Part shown: positions 35,430 through 43,741 of the stretch, in pieces
How the letters are laid out: each line of letters begins with the position of its first letter
Position numbering within the stretch: position 1 is the stretch's first letter
From: JACMRP01 sp047302465
GTDB lineage: Bacteria > Bdellovibrionota > Bdellovibrionia > Bdellovibrionales > Bdellovibrionaceae
Assembly: GCF_047302465.1 (NCBI RefSeq)
Contig: NZ_CP178621.1
Coordinates: forward strand, 3,162,001 to 3,226,000
DNA length: 64,000 nt
Reading direction: 5' to 3'
Notes under the pieces: model-generated
Seen by the model: the letters and a program-made list of their open reading frames with translations, nothing else
What the model was told of the DNA's origin: nothing
Databases searched by the model: none
Translations under genes and position numbers: made by a program

Positions 35430-35831
35430 TTAAAAACGACGGCTGTGATCTGGATAACTGCAACCATTCTCTGGACCGCAGCGCTCGATAGGACGACATC
35501 TGTATCCACAACGCTCCCATCCTTGTCTCCATCCTTCCCAGCAATAACGAACGGATCTTCTCATGTCTTTGGGACATGCGCGCTCGCCTGGGTCACACCA
35601 CTTCCAAGCAGTGCCTGAACGATTACGGTCATCCCACTTGCGGTCACTATAATTTGTAGGAACAGGATCCTCTCCGTCGTCCTCCCAGCAGGATCTGATC
35701 GACGAGTGATTCCCTAGCGGTTCAAACTTCATTTGTCCGTTTTCGTCAGGAGCAAAGACCCCTTCAAAAGCTTGGGCAGCCATGCCCACTAAAGACAGCG
35801 CCAATACCAACGCTGAAAAAATCTTTTTCAC
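35430..35831 (-). CDS. Secreted Cys-rich small protein
   Basis: 133 residues from a GTG at 35831 with AAGGAGG upstream. Signal peptide ends AQAFEG. The mature part has ten Cys, in two blocks of 'CWE..' and 'RCGYRCRPIERCGPENGC', which suggests several disulfides. Trp- and Arg-rich. No family recognised. Confidence 0.7.
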   Translation of the reverse strand: MKKIFSALVLALSLVGMAAQAFEGVFAPDENGQMKFEPLGNHSSIRSCWEDDGEDPVPTNYSDRKWDDRNRSGTAWKWCDPGERACPKDMRRSVRYCWEGWRQGWERCGYRCRPIERCGPENGCSYPDHSRRF

Positions 35832-36024
35832 ACAAACCTCCTTGTTGCATTGAATATTAACGGTAGGCCCAGGCTAAAAGTGCCGCAAAAATTTTCTAAT
35901 TCCTTTGCCAAGGCTCAGGTGTCATAAAAACCTGCGACGTTTTTTTCCAAGAAACGAAACTAGAAAACAATTTCTTAGCGACATAAAAGTGCCATCTTTA
36001 TGTGAAATCAAAAGGAGACCCCAC

Positions 36025-37557
36025 ATGCGACACACAACGCTTGGTATTCTATTTTCAATGAGTTTACTTCTGGCATTTCCTTCTGCTTACGCACAAAAAC
36101 AAAGTGCGCCGCCAAAGAAAAAGCCAGCAACAACATCTCCATTCAAGGGTGGTTATCCTGGTTCCGCTACAACTCAGAAAAACTATGACGAGATTACGCT
36201 GAATCGCGCGATTGAAGCGTATCGCTTTTTCTATCCGACGGTGTCTGGATATTCGCTTATCAAAGGCAATGACCAAGTAGGGCTAGCCGAAAACAAAACC
36301 TTCGGTTACCTCGATACGCAACCTCGTCATATAATCTATACAGCAAACTCCGACACTCCCTATGGCCCTATTCCTATGAATTTGAATAATGGCCCTATGG
36401 TCGTTGAGCTTCCTGCAGGCCCGCTCATTTGCATGGCGATGGATGTAAATCAACGTTGGGTCGCTGATATGGGAGTTCCCGGTCCTGATGCGGGTAAAGG
36501 TGGAAAACATCTGATTCTTCCTCCTGGATATAAAGGAGAAATCCCTTCGGGCTATCATGTGTGGCGCGCCACCAGTAACCGTTTGATTGTGGGCGTGCGC
36601 GCTTTGCCTGTGAATGGTGATGTGCCCGCAGCACTTACACGCATTCAGAGTATCAAAGTACATCCGCTCAAAGTTCCTGCTGGTTGGTCCGAGCCTAAAT
36701 GGATCAACCTGACAAATATGGATTTGGATATGACTCCCCTCAAATGGGAGAAGAACATGAAGTATTGGGAGATGCTACATGAGGTAGTCGATACTGAGCC
36801 CGCGTATGAAGGCTACCGCAATCAGTACGGGGATCTGGCAGCCCTCGGCATTGAAAAGGGAAAAGTGTTCAAACCAGATGCCCGCATGAGTAAGATTCTT
36901 GAGCAAGCTGCGAAAGTCGCCAATGACCAAATGAGAGTTCAAGCCTTTGCTGATCGTCGTCCTGACCGCGTAACATGGAGCGATCGCAAATGGGAGTGGG
37001 TCTCTCTTCGCTCTGAAAACGGAGATTTTAATACCGAAAACTATGCCGACTTAGAAGCCAGAGAAAAATGGTTCTATCAAGCGATTGGCGCCTCTCCTGC
37101 GATGTTCCGTCGTGCTGCAGGATCTGGTTCAGTCTATTGGCTGGCCGCTCGTGATAAAAATGGCAACTATCTTGATGGCGGCAAAACGTATCGCCTGACA
37201 ATTCCCCAGCCTGTACCCGCAAGGCTGTTCTGGTCGGTGACTGTGTACGATACCGAAACCCGCAGCCAAATTCACACTAATCAAAACAAAGCAGCTCTGC
37301 GCTCGTTGTTTGAGTTGAAAGACATCGCCAATTCCACACAGGCAGAACTTTACTTCGGCCCCAAAGCTCCTGCTGGCAAAGAAAACCAGTGGATTCAAAC
37401 TTTGCCTGGCAAAGGTTGGTTTACCTATATGCGTGTATATGGACCTGACGCCTCAGCTTTTGACGGCAGTTGGAAGCCCGGAGATTTCGAAGAAGTTAAA
37501 ACACCGCTTGCAGGCAATTCTTCAAAACCACAGAGCACTGCTGGAGTATCAAAATAG
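36025..37557 (+). CDS. Secreted DUF1254/DUF1214 protein
   Basis: 510 residues from the ATG at 36025 (AAAAGGAGACCCC upstream). Signal peptide ends SAYAQ. The DUF1254 domain (about 55-190) has 'AIEAYRFFYPTVSGYSL' and 'YTANSDTPYG'; DUF1214 at the C-terminus has 'YRLTIPQPVPARLFWSVTVYD', 'RSQIHTNQNKAALRS' and 'YFGPKAPAGKENQWIQT'. Periplasmic; reaction unknown. First gene of a six-gene operon (36025-41101), and such proteins are often next to sulfatase-maturation genes. Confidence 0.92.
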   Translation: MRHTTLGILFSMSLLLAFPSAYAQKQSAPPKKKPATTSPFKGGYPGSATTQKNYDEITLNRAIEAYRFFYPTVSGYSLIKGNDQVGLAENKTFGYLDTQPRHIIYTANSDTPYGPIPMNLNNGPMVVELPAGPLICMAMDVNQRWVADMGVPGPDAGKGGKHLILPPGYKGEIPSGYHVWRATSNRLIVGVRALPVNGDVPAALTRIQSIKVHPLKVPAGWSEPKWINLTNMDLDMTPLKWEKNMKYWEMLHEVVDTEPAYEGYRNQYGDLAALGIEKGKVFKPDARMSKILEQAAKVANDQMRVQAFADRRPDRVTWSDRKWEWVSLRSENGDFNTENYADLEAREKWFYQAIGASPAMFRRAAGSGSVYWLAARDKNGNYLDGGKTYRLTIPQPVPARLFWSVTVYDTETRSQIHTNQNKAALRSLFELKDIANSTQAELYFGPKAPAGKENQWIQTLPGKGWFTYMRVYGPDASAFDGSWKPGDFEEVKTPLAGNSSKPQSTAGVSK

Positions 37558-37577
37558 TTTTATTTTTAGGAGAGATC

Positions 37578-38561
37578 ATGAAGAAGCTACTCAGCACACT
37601 TGTTTTTTTTGTTTCAACAATCGGCTGGGGAGCTTCGGATCCCCTCCCCTCTTGGAATGACGGCGACAACAAGCAAGCGATTCTAAAATTTGTTGCTGAA
37701 GTCACCCAAGAAAAAGGGGAACGCTTTGTAAAACCCGAAGATCGCATCGCGACCTTCGACAATGACGGCACTTTGTGGAGCGAAGTTCCCACGGTCGAGG
37801 TGGAATTCACTAAAGAGCGTTTGCATGAAATTCTTAAAAAGGACGCAAAACTTCGTAGCCAAGAACCTTACAAATCCCTTCTTGCTAAAGGCAAAGCGGC
37901 GTTGCCCGCTCTCTCGCAAAAACAGATTTTGAATATCATGGCCAAAACTCATTCAGGAATGAGTGAAGAAGAATTTGAAAAAGAGGTACGGCAGTTTTTT
38001 GCTTTAGCGAAACATCCGAAGCTAAATGTGCCGTACACCCAAACGACTTACAAACCCATGTTGGAGTTAGTGGCTTACTTAAGAAGTAAAGACTTTAAGA
38101 TTTTTATCTCTTCTGGCGGCGACATCGCATTTATGAGAGCGGTCACCAATGACATTTATGGTGTACCACCGCAAAACGTGATCGGCTCTTTCTTTGTTGA
38201 TCACACGATCGAGCGGGATGGACGGTTGCAAGTCATGCGTACTTCGACCTTGGGATTGATCAACGACAAAGACAACAAACCCGTAGGTATCGTTCGCCAT
38301 ATTGGTAAACGTCCGATTTTTGCAGCAGGCAATGTCCGCTCAAGTGGCGACATTCAACATTTGCGTTATTCAAGTGAAGGTTCGGGACCGTCTTTACAGC
38401 TCATGATCAATCACGATGATGCCGATCGCGAAGCGGCTTACCAAGAGAAGGGTGATCCGTCTTTGAATGCCGCCAAAAAATTCAGCTGGAAAATTATAAG
38501 TATTAAAAACGACTGGCGCCAAGTCTTCACCGCGCCTCAGCCTCTGGCAAAAACTTACTAA
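37578..38561 (+). CDS. Secreted HAD-superfamily phosphatase
   Basis: 327 residues, signal peptide about 1-21 (ending WGAS). HAD motif I is 'FDNDGTLW' (Asp nucleophile and Asp+2), motif II Ser in 'IFISSGGD', motif III/IV around 'VFAAGNVRSSGD' type sequence (present as 'PIFAAGNVRSSGDI'). This is the acid-phosphatase-like branch, acting on periplasmic phosphomonoesters. TTAGGAGAG precedes the ATG. Second gene of the operon, 20 bases after the DUF1254 gene. Confidence 0.88.
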   Translation: MKKLLSTLVFFVSTIGWGASDPLPSWNDGDNKQAILKFVAEVTQEKGERFVKPEDRIATFDNDGTLWSEVPTVEVEFTKERLHEILKKDAKLRSQEPYKSLLAKGKAALPALSQKQILNIMAKTHSGMSEEEFEKEVRQFFALAKHPKLNVPYTQTTYKPMLELVAYLRSKDFKIFISSGGDIAFMRAVTNDIYGVPPQNVIGSFFVDHTIERDGRLQVMRTSTLGLINDKDNKPVGIVRHIGKRPIFAAGNVRSSGDIQHLRYSSEGSGPSLQLMINHDDADREAAYQEKGDPSLNAAKKFSWKIISIKNDWRQVFTAPQPLAKTY

Positions 38562-38580
38562 TGTAATAAAGGAGTTCGTA

Positions 38581-39573
38581 GTGGCGCTCATCACTGACGC
38601 AGATCCGGTTCATAGACCAACTGAAATGGGGCTTACAGCCCCATTTCCCAATATGGCGTGGGTTCCCGGTGGAACTTTTTTGATGGGGTCGAATCATCAC
38701 TATCCTGAAGAAGCCCCCGCTCATCGTGTGACCGTTGATGGTTTTTGGATGGACACCCGTCCTGTGACGAATGCGGATTTCGCAGAATTCGTCCGCGAAA
38801 CAGGTTATGTTACATTTTGCGAGAAAACGCCGGATGCAGCTATGTATCCTGGGGCAAAGCCCGAGATGCTTCAACCTGCTTCCGTTGTTTTTGTAAAACC
38901 CACGCATCGTGTGGATCTGCGCAATCCTCATCGCTGGTGGCATTTCATTCCAGGCGCCAACTGGCGACAACCTCAAGGACCTGGAAGCTCTATCAAGAAT
39001 CGTAGGGACCATCCCGTGGTGCATGTCGCGTGGTCTGACGTCCAAGCTTATGCAAAGTGGGCCGGCAAAAAAATTCCTACAGAAGCAGAGTGGGAATTTG
39101 CTGCACGTGGTGGACAAGATGGTTTGGAATATTCTTGGGGGGATGAGCTTGTTCCTGCGGGTAAACATCAAGCAAACATTTGGCAAGGTGAATTCCCGTG
39201 GCAAAACACGGGTGATGATGGCCATGAAGGTACCTCAGCTGTCGATAGTTTTCTGCCGAATGAATATGGTCTCTATGACATGATTGGGAATGTCTGGGAG
39301 TGGACTGTCGATTGGTATGCACCGAAACACCCCGAAGAAAAACAAAAGGCTTGCTGTATTCCGAAAAATCCGCGCGGTCCCTTAGAAGACCAAAGCTTTG
39401 ATCCAAGAATGGCTCATTTGAAAATTCCACGTAAGGTCATGAAAGGTGGCTCTCACCTTTGTGCGCCCAATTATTGTCGTCGCTACCGCCCGGCCGCCAG
39501 AATGGCACAGCCAGTGGACACCTCGACATCTCATTTGGGTTTTCGCTGTATCGTCCGAGGAGAACGCAGCTAA
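38581..39573 (+). CDS. Formylglycine-generating enzyme (sulfatase activator)
   Basis: 330 residues from a GTG with AAAGGAG upstream. Family blocks: 'MAWVPGGTFLMGS', 'EAPAHRVTVDGFWMD', 'PVTNADFAEFV', 'PVVHVAWSDVQAYAKWAG', 'PTEAEWEFAARGG', 'GNVWEWT'. The catalytic Cys pair is Cys294 and Cys299 in 'HLCAPNYCRRYRPAAR', five apart as in characterised enzymes (human Cys336/Cys341). It oxidises the sulfatase Cys to formylglycine. No signal peptide, which matches the signal-less sulfatase at 30758-32380. Confidence 0.94.
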   Translation: MALITDADPVHRPTEMGLTAPFPNMAWVPGGTFLMGSNHHYPEEAPAHRVTVDGFWMDTRPVTNADFAEFVRETGYVTFCEKTPDAAMYPGAKPEMLQPASVVFVKPTHRVDLRNPHRWWHFIPGANWRQPQGPGSSIKNRRDHPVVHVAWSDVQAYAKWAGKKIPTEAEWEFAARGGQDGLEYSWGDELVPAGKHQANIWQGEFPWQNTGDDGHEGTSAVDSFLPNEYGLYDMIGNVWEWTVDWYAPKHPEEKQKACCIPKNPRGPLEDQSFDPRMAHLKIPRKVMKGGSHLCAPNYCRRYRPAARMAQPVDTSTSHLGFRCIVRGERS

Positions 39574-39582
39574 GGAGTTTCC

Positions 39583-39939
39583 ATGCACGATCTTTTTGAG
39601 CTTGCCACAGAATCCATTGCACTAGGGCTTGAGGCTATCGCCGCAGTTCTTATTGCTGTGGGCGGCCTTGGAGCGATGTATCGCTTGATCCGCGGCAATT
39701 TCAAAGAAGCAAGATCGCTGGGTCCACTTCGCGAAGCCTGGCTTTATTTTGCAAGATGGATTTTATTGGGATTGGAATTCACTATGGGTGCTGACATCGT
39801 TCGCACCGCGATTGCTCCTACTTGGGATTCTATTGGTCAGCTTGCCAGCATTGCCTTGATTCGCACTTTTTTAAGTTATTTCTTAGAGCGAGATCTTGAG
39901 TTAGCTCACAAAACAGAAACCGGAGAAAAAACCCCATGA
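39583..39939 (+). CDS. DUF1622 membrane protein
   Basis: 118 residues. Two to three membrane segments; family phrases 'LEAIAAVLIAVGGLGAMYRLI' and 'REAWLYFARWILLGLEFTMGADIVRTAIAPTW'. Function unknown. Overlaps the DUF202 gene by ATGA and follows the formylglycine enzyme by 9 bases. Confidence 0.88.
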   Translation: MHDLFELATESIALGLEAIAAVLIAVGGLGAMYRLIRGNFKEARSLGPLREAWLYFARWILLGLEFTMGADIVRTAIAPTWDSIGQLASIALIRTFLSYFLERDLELAHKTETGEKTP

Positions 39940-40466
39940 ACCCAGAAGAAACATCCACGGAGCTCTCAAAAAAAAGAACCAAAATGTCAGAACATCGAAC
40001 CGAGATGTCAGACGAAAGAACCGGATTCTCTGAACTTCGAACCGACCTTTCAGAGAAGCGAACAGAGATGTCGACTGAACGAACGGATCTTTCAGAACAT
40101 CGTACCGTCCTATCCACAGCGCGCTCACATTTGGCGAATGAGAGAACTCACCTAGCTTATCTACGTACTGGCATTGCCTTGATCAGCTTTGGTGTAACGC
40201 TGAATCGTTTCAGTCTATTTCTGATTCAAAGTAATGAGATGTCGCGTTTTGGCGGCAGATCTCTGCTACATGATACAAAAAATGTAGGGATCGGGATGGT
40301 GATCTTAGGCTGTGTCATGCTGATTTGGTCCGTGGTTCGTTTTAATAGAACCGCCAGAGAAATAGATACTCTGACTTTTAAGCGCGCAAACCTCTCGGTC
40401 ATTCTATTTACTGCAGCCATTATTACGGTCGGAGTCTTTAGCACAATCTGGATGATCACAGGATAA
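39936..40466 (+). CDS. DUF202 membrane protein with N-terminal RT-heptad repeat
   Basis: 176 residues. The C-terminal 100 residues are the DUF202 (YidH-like) fold: 'ANERTHLAYLRTGIALISFG' followed by three membrane helices. In front of it, residues 14-76 hold nine heptads of the form R-T-x-x-S-x-x (RTEMSDE, RTDLSEK, RTEMSTE and so on), which merge into the family's own conserved RT heptad. This would form a long charged helix ahead of the membrane. The family normally lacks this extension. Function unknown. Confidence 0.88.
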   Translation: MNPEETSTELSKKRTKMSEHRTEMSDERTGFSELRTDLSEKRTEMSTERTDLSEHRTVLSTARSHLANERTHLAYLRTGIALISFGVTLNRFSLFLIQSNEMSRFGGRSLLHDTKNVGIGMVILGCVMLIWSVVRFNRTAREIDTLTFKRANLSVILFTAAIITVGVFSTIWMITG

Positions 40467-40483
40467 CCTGAAGGAGTTCTCAT

Positions 40484-41101
40484 ATGGAACACACCTACAT
40501 TGCTGACACCGTCCAAGTGTTTACACTGTTTTTTATTATGCTGGGTCCTTTAAGAATACTCGGCCCCTTTGCGAGAGCGACGAAATCTCTTCCGCAAAGA
40601 GAAGTTAATGCGCTTGCCTGGAAGTCGGCGCTAGTAGCACTGATTCTTCTGATCGTCTGTGGACTCATCGGCAAAGGCCTGCTTGAAAAGTGGCTGATAC
40701 CCGTTCCAATCTTGGAACTTACCAGTGGGTTGATTTTTGCTTTTGTCGCTTTCAAAATGATTTTAGCGCCAAAAACGGAAGACCCTACAACTTCTCAGCC
40801 AACCCCTCCGCCAAGACCGGTTGGAGTTGCCACGAATATGCTAGTCTCCCCGTATGGCGCGGCGATTTTGATTGGCCTCTTAGCTCTAAGCCTGGACACA
40901 AATCGCACACTGAGCATTTTTATGATGCTGGCCTTAGTAATGTTCGTTGATATGTTGGCAATGATTTACATTCGAAAAATTATGACAGAAATCGGAGCTG
41001 TGATTCTGCAAATGCTTGGCGTGGTATTAGGAGTGCTGCAAGCAGCACTCGCCTTGAGTATCATTCATCAAAGTTTATTGCTATTGCGGGCGGCTAACTA
41101 A
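40484..41101 (+). CDS. MarC family membrane protein
   Basis: 205 residues with six membrane segments. Family phrases 'LFFIMLGPLRILGPFA' near the start, 'LELTSGLIFAFVAFKMIL' and 'PYGAAILIGLLALS'. The central loop is Pro/Thr-rich. MarC proteins are membrane proteins of unknown transport role (the old link to multidrug resistance is not supported). The last gene of the operon; its stop shares 4 bases with the convergent lipoprotein gene. Confidence 0.85.
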   Translation: MEHTYIADTVQVFTLFFIMLGPLRILGPFARATKSLPQREVNALAWKSALVALILLIVCGLIGKGLLEKWLIPVPILELTSGLIFAFVAFKMILAPKTEDPTTSQPTPPPRPVGVATNMLVSPYGAAILIGLLALSLDTNRTLSIFMMLALVMFVDMLAMIYIRKIMTEIGAVILQMLGVVLGVLQAALALSIIHQSLLLLRAAN

Positions 41102-41928
41102 TCGTTACTTGCAGACTTAGCAACCCACTCAAACATTTCTTTGCGGCCTTTATAAGAGCATTTTCCACTCGCGCAGTTGCGAGTCGCACACTTACCGCGA
41201 AGAACTTCTGGTGCTGCTGTATCACCCTTTTCAATACAAACCTTTTTAAAGCCCTCTTCGTATGCTTTCACACTTGCTGTTGCACGAGCTTTCTTCTTAG
41301 AAGCTTTAGCAGGTTTCAAAGTAATCGCCATTTGCGGAGGCTCTGCCGATTCAGCTTCTTTCGGAATTGCCTTTTTAATTGGAGTTGGTTCTGGAGCCGG
41401 CGTTGGCAAAGCTGCCAATTTCGCTGTAGGATCTGTGTCTACTTCGGTTGTTGCCGCTTCTGAAAGAGATTGCGATGCCGATGGTGTGGATGCCACTACC
41501 GCAGGAGTGGTCGCCTTAGCCATTTTTCCTTTTTTGCCTTTTTCTTTCATCGCCGTCATTTTTTTAGCAGGTGCTGGAGCTGCCGTCCCCCCGTCATCAG
41601 AACCAAATTGTCCAGATGTCATGAGATCTGCATACTGTTGTAAGACAGCGAATTCACCACGTGTGTGGCAATCGGTATTAGATCCTTCGCTACAAATCTT
41701 TTCGACGCACTTTCCACGTAAGTTTGGAGCCGCTTCGCGATTTTCTTTACCAATACAACGAGTAATGACAGTCTTACCCTCTTCATTGGTACGTTGAGCT
41801 TTACAATAAAGCTCTTGATTCTCACCATCGCTAAAACAGCTGGGAACGATTTCGGCGGCTCTTTTAACACTAGTTTGCGCGCAGCCAAACATCGTAAGGC
41901 TTAAAAGAATAAGAATTATGTTTTTCAA
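41098..41928 (-). CDS. Cys-rich Ala/Pro-linker lipoprotein, unknown function
   Basis: 276 residues from a TTG at 41928 (AGGAG about 9 bases upstream), placing the start right before 'LKNIILILLSLTMFGC', a lipoprotein signal. The N- and C-terminal parts each have a Cys-rich unit of the same kind: 'CIGKEN..ILRGKCVEKIC' and 'CIEKGDTAAPEVLRGKCATRNC' (shown in part: RGKC-x-x-x-x-C). These are an internal repeat. A long Ala/Pro/Lys-rich linker separates them. Not recognised. Confidence 0.7.
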   Translation of the reverse strand: MKNIILILLSLTMFGCAQTSVKRAAEIVPSCFSDGENQELYCKAQRTNEEGKTVITRCIGKENREAAPNLRGKCVEKICSEGSNTDCHTRGEFAVLQQYADLMTSGQFGSDDGGTAAPAPAKKMTAMKEKGKKGKMAKATTPAVVASTPSASQSLSEAATTEVDTDPTAKLAALPTPAPEPTPIKKAIPKEAESAEPPQMAITLKPAKASKKKARATASVKAYEEGFKKVCIEKGDTAAPEVLRGKCATRNCASGKCSYKGRKEMFEWVAKSASND

Positions 41929-42101
41929 ATGAAGTTGCTCCTGCCTGAGGTCTTCCACTATTGCACAAGAAAGTATTTATCTTGTAAAGACGGGTTTTTA
42001 GCGTGGTTTGAAATCGTACATACCAAAGTTGGGATCTCATTCTGAGATGGGATTTAGAAGGTGCATCGCCTTGAATCACTGTTCGATATTCGTCCCAAAA
42101 T

Positions 42102-42122
42102 ACTCAGATCACGCCTCTGAGT
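42102..42122 (+). promoter_or_regulatory. Hairpin upstream of the phospholipase D gene
   Basis: ACTCAGA-TCACGCC-TCTGAGT followed by TTTGCTGTTTT. It resembles a weak terminator or attenuator about 70 bases before the next gene. A second small inverted repeat (ATCTCA-TTC-TGAGAT) lies at 42032-42046. Confidence 0.4.
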
Positions 42123-42193
42123 TTTGCTGTTTTACAATTTGAACTAACTACTAGAAGCCCCTAGAGTTTTCTAACATCAACGAAGAGGTCCGC

Positions 42194-43741
42194 ATGAGCC
42201 TAAAAACTCCTGTTGTTGCGCAGATACTTTTGATTTTCCTGATTGGCTGCGCAGCCCTTCCCAAAGATGTTCAAAGACCACGCTCCGAAGCGCTACCTCC
42301 GGACCCACAAACACGACTGGGCAAAGGCATTGAACCCGCCCTTGCGTATAATCCAGGTCATTCGGCATTTTATCCTTTGGCTTCAGGCCAAGAAGCCTTG
42401 ATCGCCAGAATTGCCAGCGCCGCCGTCGCAGACCATAGTTTGGATTTGCAATACTATATCTGGCATAACGACATGACTGGAAGAATCCTGATGCACAAAA
42501 TGCTTCAGGCAGCCGACCGTGGTGTTCGCGTTCGAGCCCTTTTGGACGATCTGAATATTGGTCAGTACCAAAGAGGCTTACGCATTTTAGATTATCATCC
42601 CAACATCGAAATTCGCATGGCAAACCCATTTGCGAGCCGTCACTCAAAAATCTTCGATGCCATGAGATTTAAAACTCTGAATCGAAGGATGCACAACAAA
42701 GTTTTCATTGCAGACAATCAAACCGCGATCTTCGGCGGACGAAATATCGGCGACGAATATTTTTCTGCTAGCGGAGAAATGAACTTTGGCGATTTCGATC
42801 TTTGGGCAATTGGGCCTGTTGTAAAGGATCTTTCCAAAGAATTTGATTCTTACTGGAATAGCGATATCGCCTATCCTATTTCAAGTCTTGTGACAGATTT
42901 TAAACCGACACAAAAAGATTTGGATGACCTGCGAAACCAAGCAGAGGCGGCAATAAAAAGTGCAGAAACCAGCGAATATGCCGAAGCGCTGAAAGATACG
43001 GCACTAGCTCGGCAATTTACCAAACAACCCTTAAAGCTCTACTGGGGTGATGCTCAAGTGGTGATTGATCCGCCTGAGAAGTTCAAGCAAAAGGACAAAG
43101 AAGAAATTAAAAATCTCACTCATCAGCTGCGGCCTCTTATCCAAGAAACTCGCAAAGAAGTGATCCTGGTTTCCCCTTATTTCATTCCAGGTGAAAAGGG
43201 CGTCGAATTTTTCTCGGGGCTTGCTAAACGTGGAGTTAAATCCGTGGTTCTAACAAACTCACTCGCTTCGAGTGACGTTGCGACGGTTTTTTCCGGTTAC
43301 AAGCCTTATCGCAAAGATTTACTTCAAGTCGGCGTCGGTCTCTATGAATTCAAACCGAACTTAGACAACTCAGAGCTGAAAAAGAAAGCAAAGCTGGGCT
43401 CGAGTTTTTCAAGTGCGGGCCTTCATGGAAAGATCTTTGTCTTTGATCGCAAGAAAGTCTATGTGGGATCGATGAACTTGGATCCACGTTCCTTTGATCT
43501 CAATAGCGAAATGGGCGTCGTTGTTACAAGCCCCGAGCTTGCCCAAGACATTGCGAATACCCTGCTTAAGAGCCTCTCTCAAAACAGCTATGAGGTTTCT
43601 TTGGATGAAAACAAAGATCTGCGTTGGAAAACCCTGAACTCGGGTCATGAAGTCATCTACAAAAAAGAACCCGAAACGAGTTGGTGGAAACGCTTTAAAG
43701 CAAATATGAGCGGATTTTTCGTACCAGAGTCTTGGCTTTAG
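42194..43741 (+). CDS. Phospholipase D family lipoprotein (cardiolipin-synthase-like)
   Basis: 515 residues. Lipoprotein signal ending 'FLIGC' (Cys19). Two HKD motifs: 'HNKVFIAD' at about 170 and 'HGKIFVFD' near 415, each followed by the 'GGRN' or 'GSMN' segment of the family. It also has 'DLQYYIWHNDMTG', 'VRALLDD' and 'SPYFIPG' blocks. Lipid-anchored PLD enzymes act in the periplasm or outer membrane on phospholipids. Shares 4 bases with the convergent CheW gene. Confidence 0.92.
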   Translation: MSLKTPVVAQILLIFLIGCAALPKDVQRPRSEALPPDPQTRLGKGIEPALAYNPGHSAFYPLASGQEALIARIASAAVADHSLDLQYYIWHNDMTGRILMHKMLQAADRGVRVRALLDDLNIGQYQRGLRILDYHPNIEIRMANPFASRHSKIFDAMRFKTLNRRMHNKVFIADNQTAIFGGRNIGDEYFSASGEMNFGDFDLWAIGPVVKDLSKEFDSYWNSDIAYPISSLVTDFKPTQKDLDDLRNQAEAAIKSAETSEYAEALKDTALARQFTKQPLKLYWGDAQVVIDPPEKFKQKDKEEIKNLTHQLRPLIQETRKEVILVSPYFIPGEKGVEFFSGLAKRGVKSVVLTNSLASSDVATVFSGYKPYRKDLLQVGVGLYEFKPNLDNSELKKKAKLGSSFSSAGLHGKIFVFDRKKVYVGSMNLDPRSFDLNSEMGVVVTSPELAQDIANTLLKSLSQNSYEVSLDENKDLRWKTLNSGHEVIYKKEPETSWWKRFKANMSGFFVPESWL

